In this document: positions 1-7,372 of the stretch, one piece after another
Layout of the letters: each line of letters begins with the position of its first letter
Position numbering within the stretch: position 1 is the first letter of the stretch
Source: an uncultured Pseudomonadota bacterium
GTDB taxonomy: Bacteria; Myxococcota_A; Polyangia; HGW-17
DNA length: 24,432 nucleotides
Direction of reading: 5' to 3'
NCBI GenBank assembly: GCA_938004375.1
Contig: CALKWH010000325.1
Location: 1-24,432, forward strand
The notes under the pieces: generated by a model
Seen by the model: the letters and a program-made list of their open reading frames with translations, nothing else
Databases searched by the model: none
What the model was told of the DNA's origin: nothing
Translations under genes and position numbers: made by a program

Positions 1-47
1 GACCACCGAGATCTACACTCTTTCCCTACACGACGCTCTTCCGATCT
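1..47 (+). other. Illumina adapter (not biological)
   Basis: The first 47 bases match the 3' part of the Illumina P5/TruSeq universal adapter and end in the diagnostic ACGCTCTTCCGATCT. They were left on the contig by incomplete trimming. Any reading frame running into this stretch has an artificial terminus. The same sequence occurs in reverse complement at the other end of the window. Confidence 0.98.
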
Positions 48-48
48 G

Positions 49-693
49 TACCCCATGGCGCGGGACGAGTACGCCAGGCTGGTCGCGGCCGGCGCCGCCG
101 CGGTCACTCTGTACCAGGAGACCTACGACCGGGACGTCTACGCCGCCGTGCACCCCGGCGGTCCCAAGGCCGACTACGACGCCCGCCGCGCGGCCCCCAT
201 CGCGGCGGCGCAGGCCGGCATGCGCGGCGTGGGGCTGGGCTTCCTGCTGGGGCTCGCCCCCTGGCGCGACGAGCTGCGGAGGCTGTGGATGCACGCGCAG
301 GAGGTGCAGCGGGCCTCCTGGCAGACGCGGCTCGCCTTCTCCTTCCCGCGGCTCAGGCCCGCCGCTGGCGGCTACACGCCTTCGCACCCGGTCTCCGACG
401 CCGAGCTGGCCCGCATGATCTTCACGCTTCGATTGATGTTCCCCGACGCCGAGCTCGTGCTCTCCACCCGGGAGTCGGCCCGGCTGCGGGACGGCTTTCT
501 GGGCCTGGGCGTGACCCGCATGAGCGCGGGCTCGGTCACCACCCCGGGCGGCTATTCCGGGAAGTCCGCCGCCGGCGAACAGTTCGCCGTGCATGACACC
601 CGCGAGCCCGCAGAGCTGGCGGCGGTGATCGCTGCGCGTGGCCTTGATCCGGTCTGGAAGGACTGGTCCGAGGCCATGACGGAGGCCCCATGA
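49..693 (+). CDS. thiH: 2-iminoacetate synthase ThiH, 3' part only
   Basis: This is the C-terminal half of ThiH, the radical SAM enzyme that cleaves tyrosine to dehydroglycine (2-iminoacetate) for thiazole synthesis. The gene is cut by the contig end: the frame is open from base 49, and the ATG at 55 is internal, not a start. About 214 residues remain of a family normally near 370. The radical SAM cysteine motif would lie in the missing part. Recognisable family segments are LYQETYDRDVYAAVHPGGPK, AGMRGVGLGFLLGL, SFPRLRPAAGGYTPSHPVSD, LSTRESARLRD, GVTRMSAGS, and the terminal LDPVWKDW. The stop overlaps the next start (ATGA, 690-693), so thiH and thiE are translationally coupled. Using ThiH rather than the oxidase ThiO points to the oxygen-independent route to the thiazole. 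Confidence 0.95.
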   Translation, partial: YPMARDEYARLVAAGAAAVTLYQETYDRDVYAAVHPGGPKADYDARRAAPIAAAQAGMRGVGLGFLLGLAPWRDELRRLWMHAQEVQRASWQTRLAFSFPRLRPAAGGYTPSHPVSDAELARMIFTLRLMFPDAELVLSTRESARLRDGFLGLGVTRMSAGSVTTPGGYSGKSAAGEQFAVHDTREPAELAAVIAARGLDPVWKDWSEAMTEAP

Positions 694-1340
694 CGACCCT
701 GCGCCTGGAGCGCGAGCGACGGTTCGCCGCCGCCGGTGTGTACCCCGTGATCACCCCTGAGTTCTGCGGCGGGCGCGACCCGCTGTGGGTGGCCCGCGAG
801 CTGGTGACCGCCGGCGCGCAGGTGCTCCAGTTGCGCGTGAAGTCCGGCCCGGATAGGGACTTCCTGACGCTCGCCCTGCGTTTTCGGGAGCTCACGGCCG
901 CCGCTGGCTGTCTGCTGATCGTGAATGATCGCGCCGATCTCGCCCGGCTGTGCGAGGCCGACGGCGTCCACGCGGGTCAGGACGACCTGCCACCGGACGC
1001 TCTGCGCCGCCTGCTGCCCGACGCCATCATCGGCGCGAGCACCCACAACCGCGACGAGCTCCTCGCGGCCCAGGAGCACGACCTCTCCACCCTCAACCTC
1101 GGCCCCATCTACGCCACGGCCACCAAGATGAACCCCATGGCGCCCCTGGGCCTCGACACCCTGCGCGAGCTGGCCCCGCTGATCCGCGTGCCCTTCTCGG
1201 TGATGGGCGGGATCAAGGAGCGTAACTTGCCCGAACTGCGCGACGCCGGCGCCCGACTCGTAGCCATGGTCACCGAGCTCACACAGGCCGGTCACCCGGG
1301 CGAGGTCCTCGCCCGCATGCTCACCGTCATGCGCGGGTGA
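690..1340 (+). CDS. thiE: Thiamine-phosphate synthase
   Basis: ThiE joins HMP pyrophosphate to the thiazole phosphate carboxylate to give thiamine monophosphate. The 216-residue protein has the usual family length and TIM-barrel motifs: VLQLRVK (45-51), VNDRADLA (78-85), DGVHAGQDDLP (91-101), GASTH (115-119), LGPIYATATK (137-146) and VMGGIK (171-176). The start is set by the ATGA overlap with thiH and by a GGAGG sequence 4 bases upstream. It converges on the transglutaminase-like gene with only 18 bases between the two stops and no convincing terminator. Confidence 0.95.
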   Translation: MTTLRLERERRFAAAGVYPVITPEFCGGRDPLWVARELVTAGAQVLQLRVKSGPDRDFLTLALRFRELTAAAGCLLIVNDRADLARLCEADGVHAGQDDLPPDALRRLLPDAIIGASTHNRDELLAAQEHDLSTLNLGPIYATATKMNPMAPLGLDTLRELAPLIRVPFSVMGGIKERNLPELRDAGARLVAMVTELTQAGHPGEVLARMLTVMRG

Positions 1341-1358
1341 CAGTAGGATCAACAGACC

Positions 1359-2720
1359 CTACGGGGGGCTGTCCGGCTTCAGGATCAGGCGATATCGGCC
1401 GCCCGGGAGGCCGGCGGGGATGGGCACCCGCAGCGGCTCGATGGTGGTCTTCCTGGGGAAGAACTGGAAGCGGGACACCTCGCTGCCGGCCGCGTCGAGG
1501 AGGATCGCCCACAGGAGGGCGGGGGGGCGGTCCCGGTGGAAGACCTCGGCCAGCAGCGTGTCGCCCGCGGACACGGCGGTGCCGCCGGTCAACTGGTATC
1601 GGTAGGTCACGACCGAGAAGAGGCCGGGGCCCGTGGGCGGCGTGAAGTCCCGGGGCAGCACCGCGCCGCCGAGATCGACGCGGACCCATGGCTGGCCGGG
1701 GAGGCGCACCTCGCAGAAGGCGTGCACCTCGTTGAGGACCAGGCGCACGTCGTAACCCCAGGCCTGCGCGATGGCGAAGAAGAGCAGCGCGCGATGGCGG
1801 CAGACGCCCCGCTTCTGGGTCAGGATGGCCTCCTCGAGGCTGATCCGGTTGCCGTAGGGAAGCAGCGGACGCACGGAGAACCCTCGGAAGTACAGCATCA
1901 TCTTGCCTAGAAAGCCGCGATCGGGTCGTCCGAACACGCGCTGGGACATGCCCCGCAACTGGAGCGCCCCGTCGAAAGGGCGCGGCGCGGGGAGCGCGAC
2001 GTCATCGAAGGCCGGCTCCCGGAAATAGGCCCGCGGCGCGGCGAGGCGAATCCGGAGGGTGGACTGCCGGAAGGATCCGGGCTTGAAGTACAGCATGTCG
2101 TCCCCGTTGCGCAGCAGGTGCACGCCGGAGGGCACCTCGGTGACCACGAACCCGGGTGCGGGGGTCGGCAGGATGGACGAGCTGCCGGGCGCCCCGAGCT
2201 GGTACTCGGCCCAGAAAAAGGTGTACTGGCCGGCCGCGGGGGTCGGGTCCACGGGCACGCTCTCCACCGTGACCGGTCCTGGGACCGCCTCGACGCGCCC
2301 GCCGCGGGAGATCCGCACGGTGTCGAGCACCCAGACCCGCTCGTTGGGGAACACCGACGGCGTGAACACGGAGCGCGAGAAGTTATCCGGCGGCGTGAAG
2401 GAGTCGGTCTTCGGATCCATCTGGAGCGACGGGGTCGCCATCGCGGCCTGCAGGGCGCGGCGCAGCTCGGCCAGGGCCTTGGGGTCGAGCTCGGCCGGAG
2501 GACCGGCCGGGTCGCCTCGGTTCGCAGGGGCGTCCGGGGCGTCGTCGCCGGTCGCACCGGGATGGCGATCGCTCCCGCCGGCGCCGTCTTCCCCGGTCGC
2601 GCCGCTCCCGTCGCCAGGGAGGTCCCGGAACGCGGGGCCCTCATCAACATAGGGCTCGTGCAGCAAGGGTGACTGCTGCAGAAACAGGCTCAGGCAGATT
2701 TGCGATAGCAGAAGCGCCAT
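1359..2720 (-). CDS. Transglutaminase-like (papain-fold) secreted or membrane-anchored protein
   Basis: A 453-residue protein begins with a hydrophobic segment (about 2-16) that probably acts as a signal or anchor. A low-complexity acidic/Gly/Pro linker follows (about 26-80), then a region with beta-rich character. The transglutaminase-like core shows a complete Cys-His-Asp triad: Cys307 in GVCRHRA, His333 in NEVHAFCEV and Asp349 in VRVDLGG. A C-terminal segment of about 70 residues ending in GRYRLILKPDS looks like an Ig-type beta domain. Proteins of this fold are usually proteases or amidases of the envelope; the substrate cannot be read here. The start overlaps the end of trmB by 31 bases, with GAGGG about 9 bases upstream, so it probably depends on trmB translation. 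Function is known only at fold level. Confidence 0.8.
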   Translation of the reverse strand: MALLLSQICLSLFLQQSPLLHEPYVDEGPAFRDLPGDGSGATGEDGAGGSDRHPGATGDDAPDAPANRGDPAGPPAELDPKALAELRRALQAAMATPSLQMDPKTDSFTPPDNFSRSVFTPSVFPNERVWVLDTVRISRGGRVEAVPGPVTVESVPVDPTPAAGQYTFFWAEYQLGAPGSSSILPTPAPGFVVTEVPSGVHLLRNGDDMLYFKPGSFRQSTLRIRLAAPRAYFREPAFDDVALPAPRPFDGALQLRGMSQRVFGRPDRGFLGKMMLYFRGFSVRPLLPYGNRISLEEAILTQKRGVCRHRALLFFAIAQAWGYDVRLVLNEVHAFCEVRLPGQPWVRVDLGGAVLPRDFTPPTGPGLFSVVTYRYQLTGGTAVSAGDTLLAEVFHRDRPPALLWAILLDAAGSEVSRFQFFPRKTTIEPLRVPIPAGLPGGRYRLILKPDSPP

Positions 2721-3316
2721 ATCCGGATGCCCTCTTCCACGCAGAAACGCTCCCGGCGGGTGGGCGTGTCCGCATAGGGATTGTGGCGCAGAAACGTCCA
2801 GGGTTCAAGCACGCTCTCGAAGCCGGCAGGGGCCGCCAGCTCGGTGACGTACATCGCGTCGAGGGCGGTGTCGAAAACATCGCTCTGGAAGAAGAGCTCT
2901 CCGCCGGGGATCAGGGCCGCGTGGACGGCCCGCACCACCTCGGGGGTGAGCACCCGGCGCTTGTGCTGCTCCCGCTTGAAGTACGGGTCCGGGAAGTTCA
3001 GGTAAAACCGGGTCACAGAGCCGGGCGGAAACAGCATCCCGAGGTGGACGGGGATGTTGGCGAAGACCGCCTGCACCCGGTCTTCGACACCCTCGGCCTC
3101 GGCTTGCTTCCGGATGTCGTTCACCAGCTCGCGACGGATCTCCACCCCGACGACCTGGACCTCAGGATGTGCGGCGGCGAAGCGGAAGAGGAACTCCCCC
3201 TCGGCGCAGCCCAGCTCCACGTGGAGCGGCCGGCCGTCGAGGACCAGCGGCTCGGGATCGAACCCGAGCATGCGCATCGACAACGGGTTGACGTGATGCC
3301 GGATGCGGGTGGCCAT
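2690..3316 (-). CDS. trmB: tRNA (guanine-N7-)-methyltransferase
   Basis: TrmB makes m7G46 in the variable loop of tRNAs using S-adenosylmethionine. The 208-residue protein carries the N-terminal RIRHHVNPL (4-12), the SAM-binding [11 protein letters not shown] (34-44) and GVEIRR (57-62), the family signature [17 protein letters not shown] (107-123), and PTRRERF near the C-terminus. The ATG at 3316 keeps the conserved N-terminal motif and lies 4 bases after the stop of the small upstream gene. No Shine-Dalgarno sequence is visible, so translation is probably coupled to that gene. Length is normal for the family. Confidence 0.95.
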   Translation of the reverse strand: MATRIRHHVNPLSMRMLGFDPEPLVLDGRPLHVELGCAEGEFLFRFAAAHPEVQVVGVEIRRELVNDIRKQAEAEGVEDRVQAVFANIPVHLGMLFPPGSVTRFYLNFPDPYFKREQHKRRVLTPEVVRAVHAALIPGGELFFQSDVFDTALDAMYVTELAAPAGFESVLEPWTFLRHNPYADTPTRRERFCVEEGIRIWRFCYRKSA

Positions 3317-3320
3317 CGAA

Positions 3321-3485
3321 CTAGGGATGGAGGATCTGATGGAGGGCGGCGAGCTTCACCCGCAGGTCGGCGAGCTGGTGCTGCAGGTTCTGGAACTTGG
3401 CCGCCGTACGCTCGACCTGCGTTCGGATCTTCTCGACCTCTTCCATCAGTTCTTGCTGTTCCTGGGTGAGGGACGTCTCGGACAT
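3321..3485 (-). CDS. Small coiled-coil protein, 54 aa
   Basis: A 55-codon frame begins [20 protein letters not shown] and ends in ALHQILHP. It is rich in Glu, Gln, Leu, Val and Lys with spacing typical of a single amphipathic helix (for example [18 protein letters not shown] and [11 protein letters not shown]), so a short coiled coil is likely. The stop is 4 bases before trmB, and the gene is the first of the trmB-transglutaminase operon. There is no Shine-Dalgarno sequence, but promoter-like hexamers sit just upstream so that transcription would begin about at the ATG (leaderless). I do not recognise a family. The tight spacing to trmB and clean coiled-coil composition are the main support. 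Confidence 0.65.
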   Translation of the reverse strand: MSETSLTQEQQELMEEVEKIRTQVERTAAKFQNLQHQLADLRVKLAALHQILHP

Positions 3486-3491
3486 GCGGGG

Positions 3492-3520
3492 AATCTGTCA
3501 CGAGTCGGGCCCGTTGTCAA
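3492..3520 (-). promoter_or_regulatory. Predicted sigma70-type promoter of the small gene-trmB operon
   Basis: On the minus strand a perfect -35 TTGACA (3515-3520) is followed after 17 bases by a weak -10 CAGATT (3492-3497). Six bases separate the -10 from the ATG at 3485, which would make the transcript leaderless. The -35 lies inside a perfect palindrome (3507-3527). The -10 matches the consensus at only 3 of 6 positions. Confidence 0.4.
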
Positions 3521-3527
3521 CGGGCCC
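3507..3527. repeat. Perfect 21-bp palindrome (10-bp arms, 1-bp centre)
   Basis: The left arm GGGCCCGTTG and right arm CAACGGGCCC are exact reverse complements around a single T. The element lies in the divergent region between the small gene (start 3485) and thiG (start 3588) and covers the -35 of the minus-strand promoter. It could be an operator for a dimeric regulator. A terminator is less likely because no T-tract follows on either strand. Confidence 0.6.
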
Positions 3528-3549
3528 TGTCTCCGGGTCGCAGGGCGCG

Positions 3550-3578
3550 TTGACGCAGGGCGGGAAAAAACCTATCAT
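3550..3578 (+). promoter_or_regulatory. Predicted promoter of thiG
   Basis: TTGACG (3550-3555) and TATCAT (3573-3578) are separated by 17 bases; each matches the sigma70 consensus at 5 of 6 positions. The thiG ATG is 9 bases beyond the -10, leaving a leader of only a few bases. No Shine-Dalgarno sequence and no TPP riboswitch motif can be seen before thiG. Confidence 0.6.
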
Positions 3579-3587
3579 GCGCCTGCG

Positions 3588-4406
3588 ATGAGCGAAACCC
3601 ATCTCGAAATCCCCAATACCACATCGAACTCCGACCTTCTGTGCGTCCACGACCGGAGCTTCTCCAGCCGGCTGTGGATCGGCTCGGGGAAGTTCTCATC
3701 CCCGCAGGTGCTCTCGGCGTGCCTGGCCCGCTCGGGGGCTCACCTCGTGACCGTCGCGGTGCGGCGGGCGGACCCCTCGGCCAGGGGCGGGGATCCGGCC
3801 CTCCTCGGCATCGACCCGGAGAAGGTCTTCCTGCTCCCCAACACTTCGGGCGCGCGCAACGCCTCCGAGGCCCTGCGGCTCGCACGCCTGGGACGCGCCC
3901 TGGTGGGACACGCCTGGGTGAAGCTCGAGGTCACCCCGGACCCCGCCACCCTGATGCCCGATCCCGTGGAGACGCTGGCCGCCACCGTGCAACTGGTGAA
4001 GGAGGGCTTCACCGTGCTGCCCTACATGAACGCGGACCCCGTGCTGGCGCTGCGCCTGCAGGACGCGGGCGCGGCCACCGTGATGCCGCTGGCTGCCCCC
4101 ATCGGCACCAACCGCGGGTTGCGCACCCGCGACCTCATCGAGATGATCCTGGCCCAGGCCCGCGTCCCGGTGGTGGTGGACGCCGGCCTCGGCCTCCCCT
4201 CCCACGCCGCCGAGGCGATGGAGCTCGGCGCCGCCGCCGTGCTGGTGAACACCGCCATCGCCACGGCCGCCTCGCCTCCGGACATGGCCGACGCCTTCCG
4301 GCTGGCCGTACTCGCCGGCCGCGCGGCCTTCCTCGCCGGCCCCGGGCGCGTCCTGCCGCGAGCCGAGGCCTCCAGCCCCCTCACGGGTTTTCTCTGGGAC
4401 ACCTGA
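3588..4406 (+). CDS. thiG: Thiazole synthase
   Basis: ThiG condenses 1-deoxy-D-xylulose 5-phosphate, ThiS thiocarboxylate and dehydroglycine into the thiazole phosphate. The 272-residue TIM-barrel protein has the Schiff-base lysine K112 in WVKLEV, the block [17 protein letters not shown] (141-157), [14 protein letters not shown] (165-178), and the C-terminal region [18 protein letters not shown] and [10 protein letters not shown]. The frame stays open far upstream, but the ATG at 3588 fits the family N-terminus and follows a good promoter. An ATG at 3577 opens a different frame that stops after four codons. ThiG normally works with ThiH and is usually adjacent to it; here three opposite-strand genes separate them. 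thiS and thiF are not in the window. Confidence 0.95.
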   Translation: MSETHLEIPNTTSNSDLLCVHDRSFSSRLWIGSGKFSSPQVLSACLARSGAHLVTVAVRRADPSARGGDPALLGIDPEKVFLLPNTSGARNASEALRLARLGRALVGHAWVKLEVTPDPATLMPDPVETLAATVQLVKEGFTVLPYMNADPVLALRLQDAGAATVMPLAAPIGTNRGLRTRDLIEMILAQARVPVVVDAGLGLPSHAAEAMELGAAAVLVNTAIATAASPPDMADAFRLAVLAGRAAFLAGPGRVLPRAEASSPLTGFLWDT

Positions 4407-4438
4407 CCGACGCCGGTCAAAGATGACTCTGTTCCCGG

Positions 4439-4474
4439 TTCCGATTCCGATTCCGATTCCGATTTCGATTTCCA
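4439..4474. repeat. Hexanucleotide tandem repeat (TTCCGA)n
   Basis: Four perfect TTCCGA units (4439-4462) are followed by two degenerate copies (TTTCGA, TTTCCA). The array sits in the 108-bp gap between the convergent ends of thiG and the Pro-rich lipoprotein gene. It is a simple-sequence tract and may vary in copy number. It lies outside the coding regions called here. Confidence 0.9.
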
Positions 4475-4514
4475 CCTGGAACGATCGACGGGGGATCCGT
4501 TGAACTGACCGCCG

Positions 4515-5282
4515 TCAGGGGTTGTTGTCCTCGGGTTCGTCTGAGGAGGGATCGTGGGAATCGTCTCCACCATGGGGATCCTCTCCGCCCATTTCCGGAG
4601 GTCCCTTCTCCGTCACCGGAGGGGCGGGCGGCGCCGTGGTGGGGGGCGGGGAATCGGGGGGTGAAGGAGCCACCGGCTGGTCCGGTGCCGGCGCGGTGTG
4701 GGTGGGTTCGGGCGATGGCCCAAGAGACGGAGGCGGCGCGGGGGACGGCGGCGTCACGGTCGGATTCCCCGGGGTCGCGGGCGGCGCGTCCGGGCGGATG
4801 TCCGGTCGATCCAGCGGCGCAGGTCCCGTGTACCAGCGGGGCGGCTTGGCGTTCTCCCCCACCACCTGCCAGCCACGGTCCGTGCGCTCCACGTCGAAGT
4901 ATGCCACCTCCTCCCGATCCTGGCGGGTCAGCGGCAGGGACACGATCACACGGCCCTCCTCCTCGTAGAAGATCGCCGGCTCCCCCGTCTTCACCACCCG
5001 GAGCTCGGAGAACTTGGTGTTGCCGCGGCTCTTCGCGTAGGCCTTCATGATGCGGTGGCACCCCTCCTTGCCGCGCTTCTCCAGGTGCCGCTTGAACTTC
5101 CCGGCCACGACCTTCTCGAGGACCGCACAATCATGATGATCGATGGCCCAGATGTAGGATTTGACTATTCCCATGGGCGTGGAGTAGTCGGGCTTGTGCT
5201 TCTTCTTGCAGCCGGCCAGCGGCAGCAGCGCGAGCGCCAGAAGGGCTGCAAAGACGACGATGCCTCGGGTGGAATTTCGCAT
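4515..5282 (-). CDS. Lipoprotein with NTF2-like domain and Pro-rich tail
   Basis: The 255-residue protein has a lipoprotein signal ending in the lipobox LAGC (Cys25). A compact domain of about 110 residues follows (PMGIVKSYIWAIDHHDC to DRGWQVVGE); its pattern resembles NTF2-like/DUF4878-type lipoproteins, with a helix followed by alternating beta strands. The last 90 residues are a Pro/Ser/Thr/Ala-rich, then acidic, low-complexity tail, probably an extended periplasmic or surface linker. I chose ATG 5282 because GAGGA lies 7 bases upstream. ATG 5306 overlaps the previous stop (ATGA) and is an alternative adding eight residues. It is the last gene of the kinase operon. Function unknown. Confidence 0.75.
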   Translation of the reverse strand: MRNSTRGIVVFAALLALALLPLAGCKKKHKPDYSTPMGIVKSYIWAIDHHDCAVLEKVVAGKFKRHLEKRGKEGCHRIMKAYAKSRGNTKFSELRVVKTGEPAIFYEEEGRVIVSLPLTRQDREEVAYFDVERTDRGWQVVGENAKPPRWYTGPAPLDRPDIRPDAPPATPGNPTVTPPSPAPPPSLGPSPEPTHTAPAPDQPVAPSPPDSPPPTTAPPAPPVTEKGPPEMGGEDPHGGDDSHDPSSDEPEDNNP

Positions 5283-5302
5283 GGGTCGATCCTCGCTGGG
5301 GT

Positions 5303-5695
5303 TCATTCCGTTTTCACCGCGGCCGGCGTCCCGGAGGAGGCCGGAGGCAGCGCGGGCGCCTGCTGCAGCAGGCAGGAACGGAGCTCGTCCCCGCAGGCGG
5401 CGCGGGTGCAGCTCTCGTACTTCTTGATCAACTCGGCCGGCATCAGGCGCAGCGCGTCCTCGCAGGCCGTCACGAAGGCCTTGCGCTTCTGCACCATGGC
5501 CCTTCGGGCCTCGTCCTGCACCAGGTTCTCGTAGCTGCAGGCCCAGGTCTTCTCGCAGTAAGTGGTCGGCGCGGGGACCTCGAGGCTGACGGAGTCCGGA
5601 GCCTTGGCACCACCCTCGCTGCGAGACTCCTGGGCGCAGCCGGCCCACGGGAGGGTCGCGAGGAAGAGCAGGCTGACGATCCGGCCGAATGGCAT
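5303..5695 (-). CDS. Small cysteine-containing lipoprotein
   Basis: The 130-residue protein starts MPFGRIVSLLFLATLPWAGC, a signal peptide with lipobox WAGC (Cys20). The mature part contains six further cysteines in a predicted helical segment (YCEKTWACSYENL, FVTACEDAL, YESCTRAACGDELRSCLL), which suggests disulfide-linked helices in the periplasm. The start is fixed by AGGAG five bases upstream of ATG 5695; the frame continues further upstream, but those starts lack a ribosome site and would add residues before the signal. It lies 22 bases after the kinase stop and its own stop TGA lies within ATGA of the alternative start of the next gene. I do not recognise a family. Confidence 0.75.
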   Translation of the reverse strand: MPFGRIVSLLFLATLPWAGCAQESRSEGGAKAPDSVSLEVPAPTTYCEKTWACSYENLVQDEARRAMVQKRKAFVTACEDALRLMPAELIKKYESCTRAACGDELRSCLLQQAPALPPASSGTPAAVKTE

Positions 5696-5717
5696 GAAGG
5701 CTCCTGAGGCCGGTCCG

Positions 5718-7229
5718 CTAGGAGGGGAGCCGGCCGATCTTCTGTCTGAGTTCATCGATCTGACCATAGGCGTTACGCAGGGTGGAGGAGTTGCCGATGG
5801 AACCCCGGGCGGCCTGGACCAGCTCGAAGAGGCCGTCCCGGTGCTTCCGGATCTCGTGCTCCGCCGTCTGCAGATCCTGCACCAGGCGGTTGAGCTGCTT
5901 CTCCAGCTCCTTCTCGGAGCGCTCCTGATCCGAGATCACCTCGGAGAGGCGCCGCTCGAGCTCGACGATCTGGTACCGGACGTCCTCGGCCAGCTTGGCC
6001 GGAGCGGCTGCGCCGTCGAGGTTGCCCTTGGTCTCCAGGGTCAAGGAGATGATCGCGTGCCGCAACCGGGCCGCCCGCTCCCGGCCGGACACCTCGATGG
6101 AGTCCAACTGCGTCTGCAGGAGGTGCTTCTGGTTGCGCAGGTCCATGATACGCTCCTCCTGCTCGAGGATGGCGGCCAGGACCTGGGTGATGTGCGCCGA
6201 GCCGAGGTTGCGGTCGCGCAGGTGCTCGGCCACCTCCAGGACACTCTCGTGGAGCTTGAGCTCGAGCACCCCGCGCTCGTCGAGGGCCGAGTCCATTCGC
6301 ACCGAGGAGACGCCCTGGCGCTGCGGCACGATGGGCGGCTGGGTCTTCTTGTTCGCCGCCATCGACGCCTGCTGCATGACGGACTGATAGACCGCCACGA
6401 GCTCCGAGGCCCGGGAATAGCGGCCCGACGGGTCCTTGGCCATGCACCGGATCACGAGCTCGTCGAGCTCGGGGGGGACGCCCTTGCGCTCGGCCGACGG
6501 CTTCGGAGGCGCCTGCTTCTTGTGGGCCATGAGCACCTGCAGCATGTGCCCGGAGAACGGCGGTTTCCCGACGAGCAGCTCGTAGGTCAGCACCCCCATG
6601 GCGTAGATGTCCACCCGCTGGTCGATGGGACCGCCGGTGATCTGCTCGGGTGCCATGGTCTCGGGCGTGCCGAATATCTGTCCCTGGTTGGTGATGCTCT
6701 GCATGTCCAGGGCGTCGGAGACGAGCTTCGCCAGGCCGAAGTCGAGGATCTTGGCCACCTCACGACCGCGGGACAGCGTCAGGATGATGTTCTCACTCTT
6801 GAGGTCCCGGTGGATGACGCCCTGCTCGTGGGCGTAGTCCAACGCATCGGCGATCTGCGACAGGATGGCGCACACCCGGGTCACGTTCATCGGCCCGTCG
6901 CTGTTGAGGATGTCCCGCAGGCTCTTGCCGGAGATGAACTCCATGACGATGTAGAAGCGCCGGTCCGGGAGCTGGTCGAAGTCGGAGATGAAGACCACGT
7001 TCGGGTGCTCGAGCCGGCTGGCCGCACGGGCCTCGCGCTTGAACCGCTCCACGACCACGGGATCACGCCTCATGTCCGAGCGCAGGATCTTCACCGCGAA
7101 GTCGCGCTCGAGGATCTCATGGCGGGCGCGATAGACCGTCCCCATGCCCCCGCGTCCGATCTCTTGGATCAGGGTCATCCGATCGCCGAGGCGGGTTCCA
7201 ATCAGAGGGTCTGTTCGGGGGGTCGTCAT
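5718..7229 (-). CDS. Eukaryote-like Ser/Thr protein kinase with coiled-coil tail
   Basis: A 503-residue Hanks-type kinase. Kinase motifs are complete: glycine loop GRGGMGTVYRA (25-35), Lys47 in FAVKIL, HRDLKSEN (140-147), DFG 163-165, and TMAPEQ (191-196) with DIYAMGVLTYEL following. The catalytic domain ends near 285. Residues 320-500 are charged and helical (LELKLHESVLEVAEHLRDR; YQIVELERRLSEVISDQERS; ELEKQLNRLVQDL), predicting long coiled coils. I see no transmembrane helix and no PASTA repeats, so this is a soluble kinase that may oligomerise or bind partners through the tail. AAGGAA lies upstream of ATG 7229. Two lipoprotein genes follow closely in the same operon, and the exonuclease gene diverges from it. 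Substrate unknown. Confidence 0.92.
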   Translation of the reverse strand: MTTPRTDPLIGTRLGDRMTLIQEIGRGGMGTVYRARHEILERDFAVKILRSDMRRDPVVVERFKREARAASRLEHPNVVFISDFDQLPDRRFYIVMEFISGKSLRDILNSDGPMNVTRVCAILSQIADALDYAHEQGVIHRDLKSENIILTLSRGREVAKILDFGLAKLVSDALDMQSITNQGQIFGTPETMAPEQITGGPIDQRVDIYAMGVLTYELLVGKPPFSGHMLQVLMAHKKQAPPKPSAERKGVPPELDELVIRCMAKDPSGRYSRASELVAVYQSVMQQASMAANKKTQPPIVPQRQGVSSVRMDSALDERGVLELKLHESVLEVAEHLRDRNLGSAHITQVLAAILEQEERIMDLRNQKHLLQTQLDSIEVSGRERAARLRHAIISLTLETKGNLDGAAAPAKLAEDVRYQIVELERRLSEVISDQERSEKELEKQLNRLVQDLQTAEHEIRKHRDGLFELVQAARGSIGNSSTLRNAYGQIDELRQKIGRLPS

Positions 7230-7333
7230 TCAGGTTCCTTCAGGACGTGGCTCCGGCCCCACCTTACCGGATGACGAGGACGCACGCAAGGCTTGAAACG
7301 GCGGTTTCCCGAGAATTGCACACGACGGACCGA

Positions 7334-7362
7334 TTGCGCCGCTTGGCGTTTCCGGCTATTGT
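7334..7362 (+). promoter_or_regulatory. Predicted promoter of the exonuclease gene
   Basis: TTGCGC (7334-7339) and TATTGT (7357-7362) are separated by 17 bases. The ATG of the exonuclease lies 10 bases further, so the leader would be only a few bases long. No Shine-Dalgarno sequence precedes that ATG, which fits a near-leaderless message. The -35 is weak. Confidence 0.4.
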
Positions 7363-7372
7363 CCAAGTTGTC

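Noticed and set aside
3303..3587. N-terminal extension of thiG back to 3303
   Set aside because: It would read through the opposite 54-aa gene, the palindrome and the thiG promoter, and adds 95 residues not found in ThiG proteins.
3486..3587. TPP riboswitch before thiG
   Set aside because: The conserved CTGAGA and ACCTGATCTGG-type elements are absent, and the promoter leaves no room for a leader.
5562..7274. A 570-codon plus-strand open frame opposite the Ser/Thr kinase
   Set aside because: It is a shadow of the kinase gene; the composition is Leu/Asp/His-rich and lacks any family motif.
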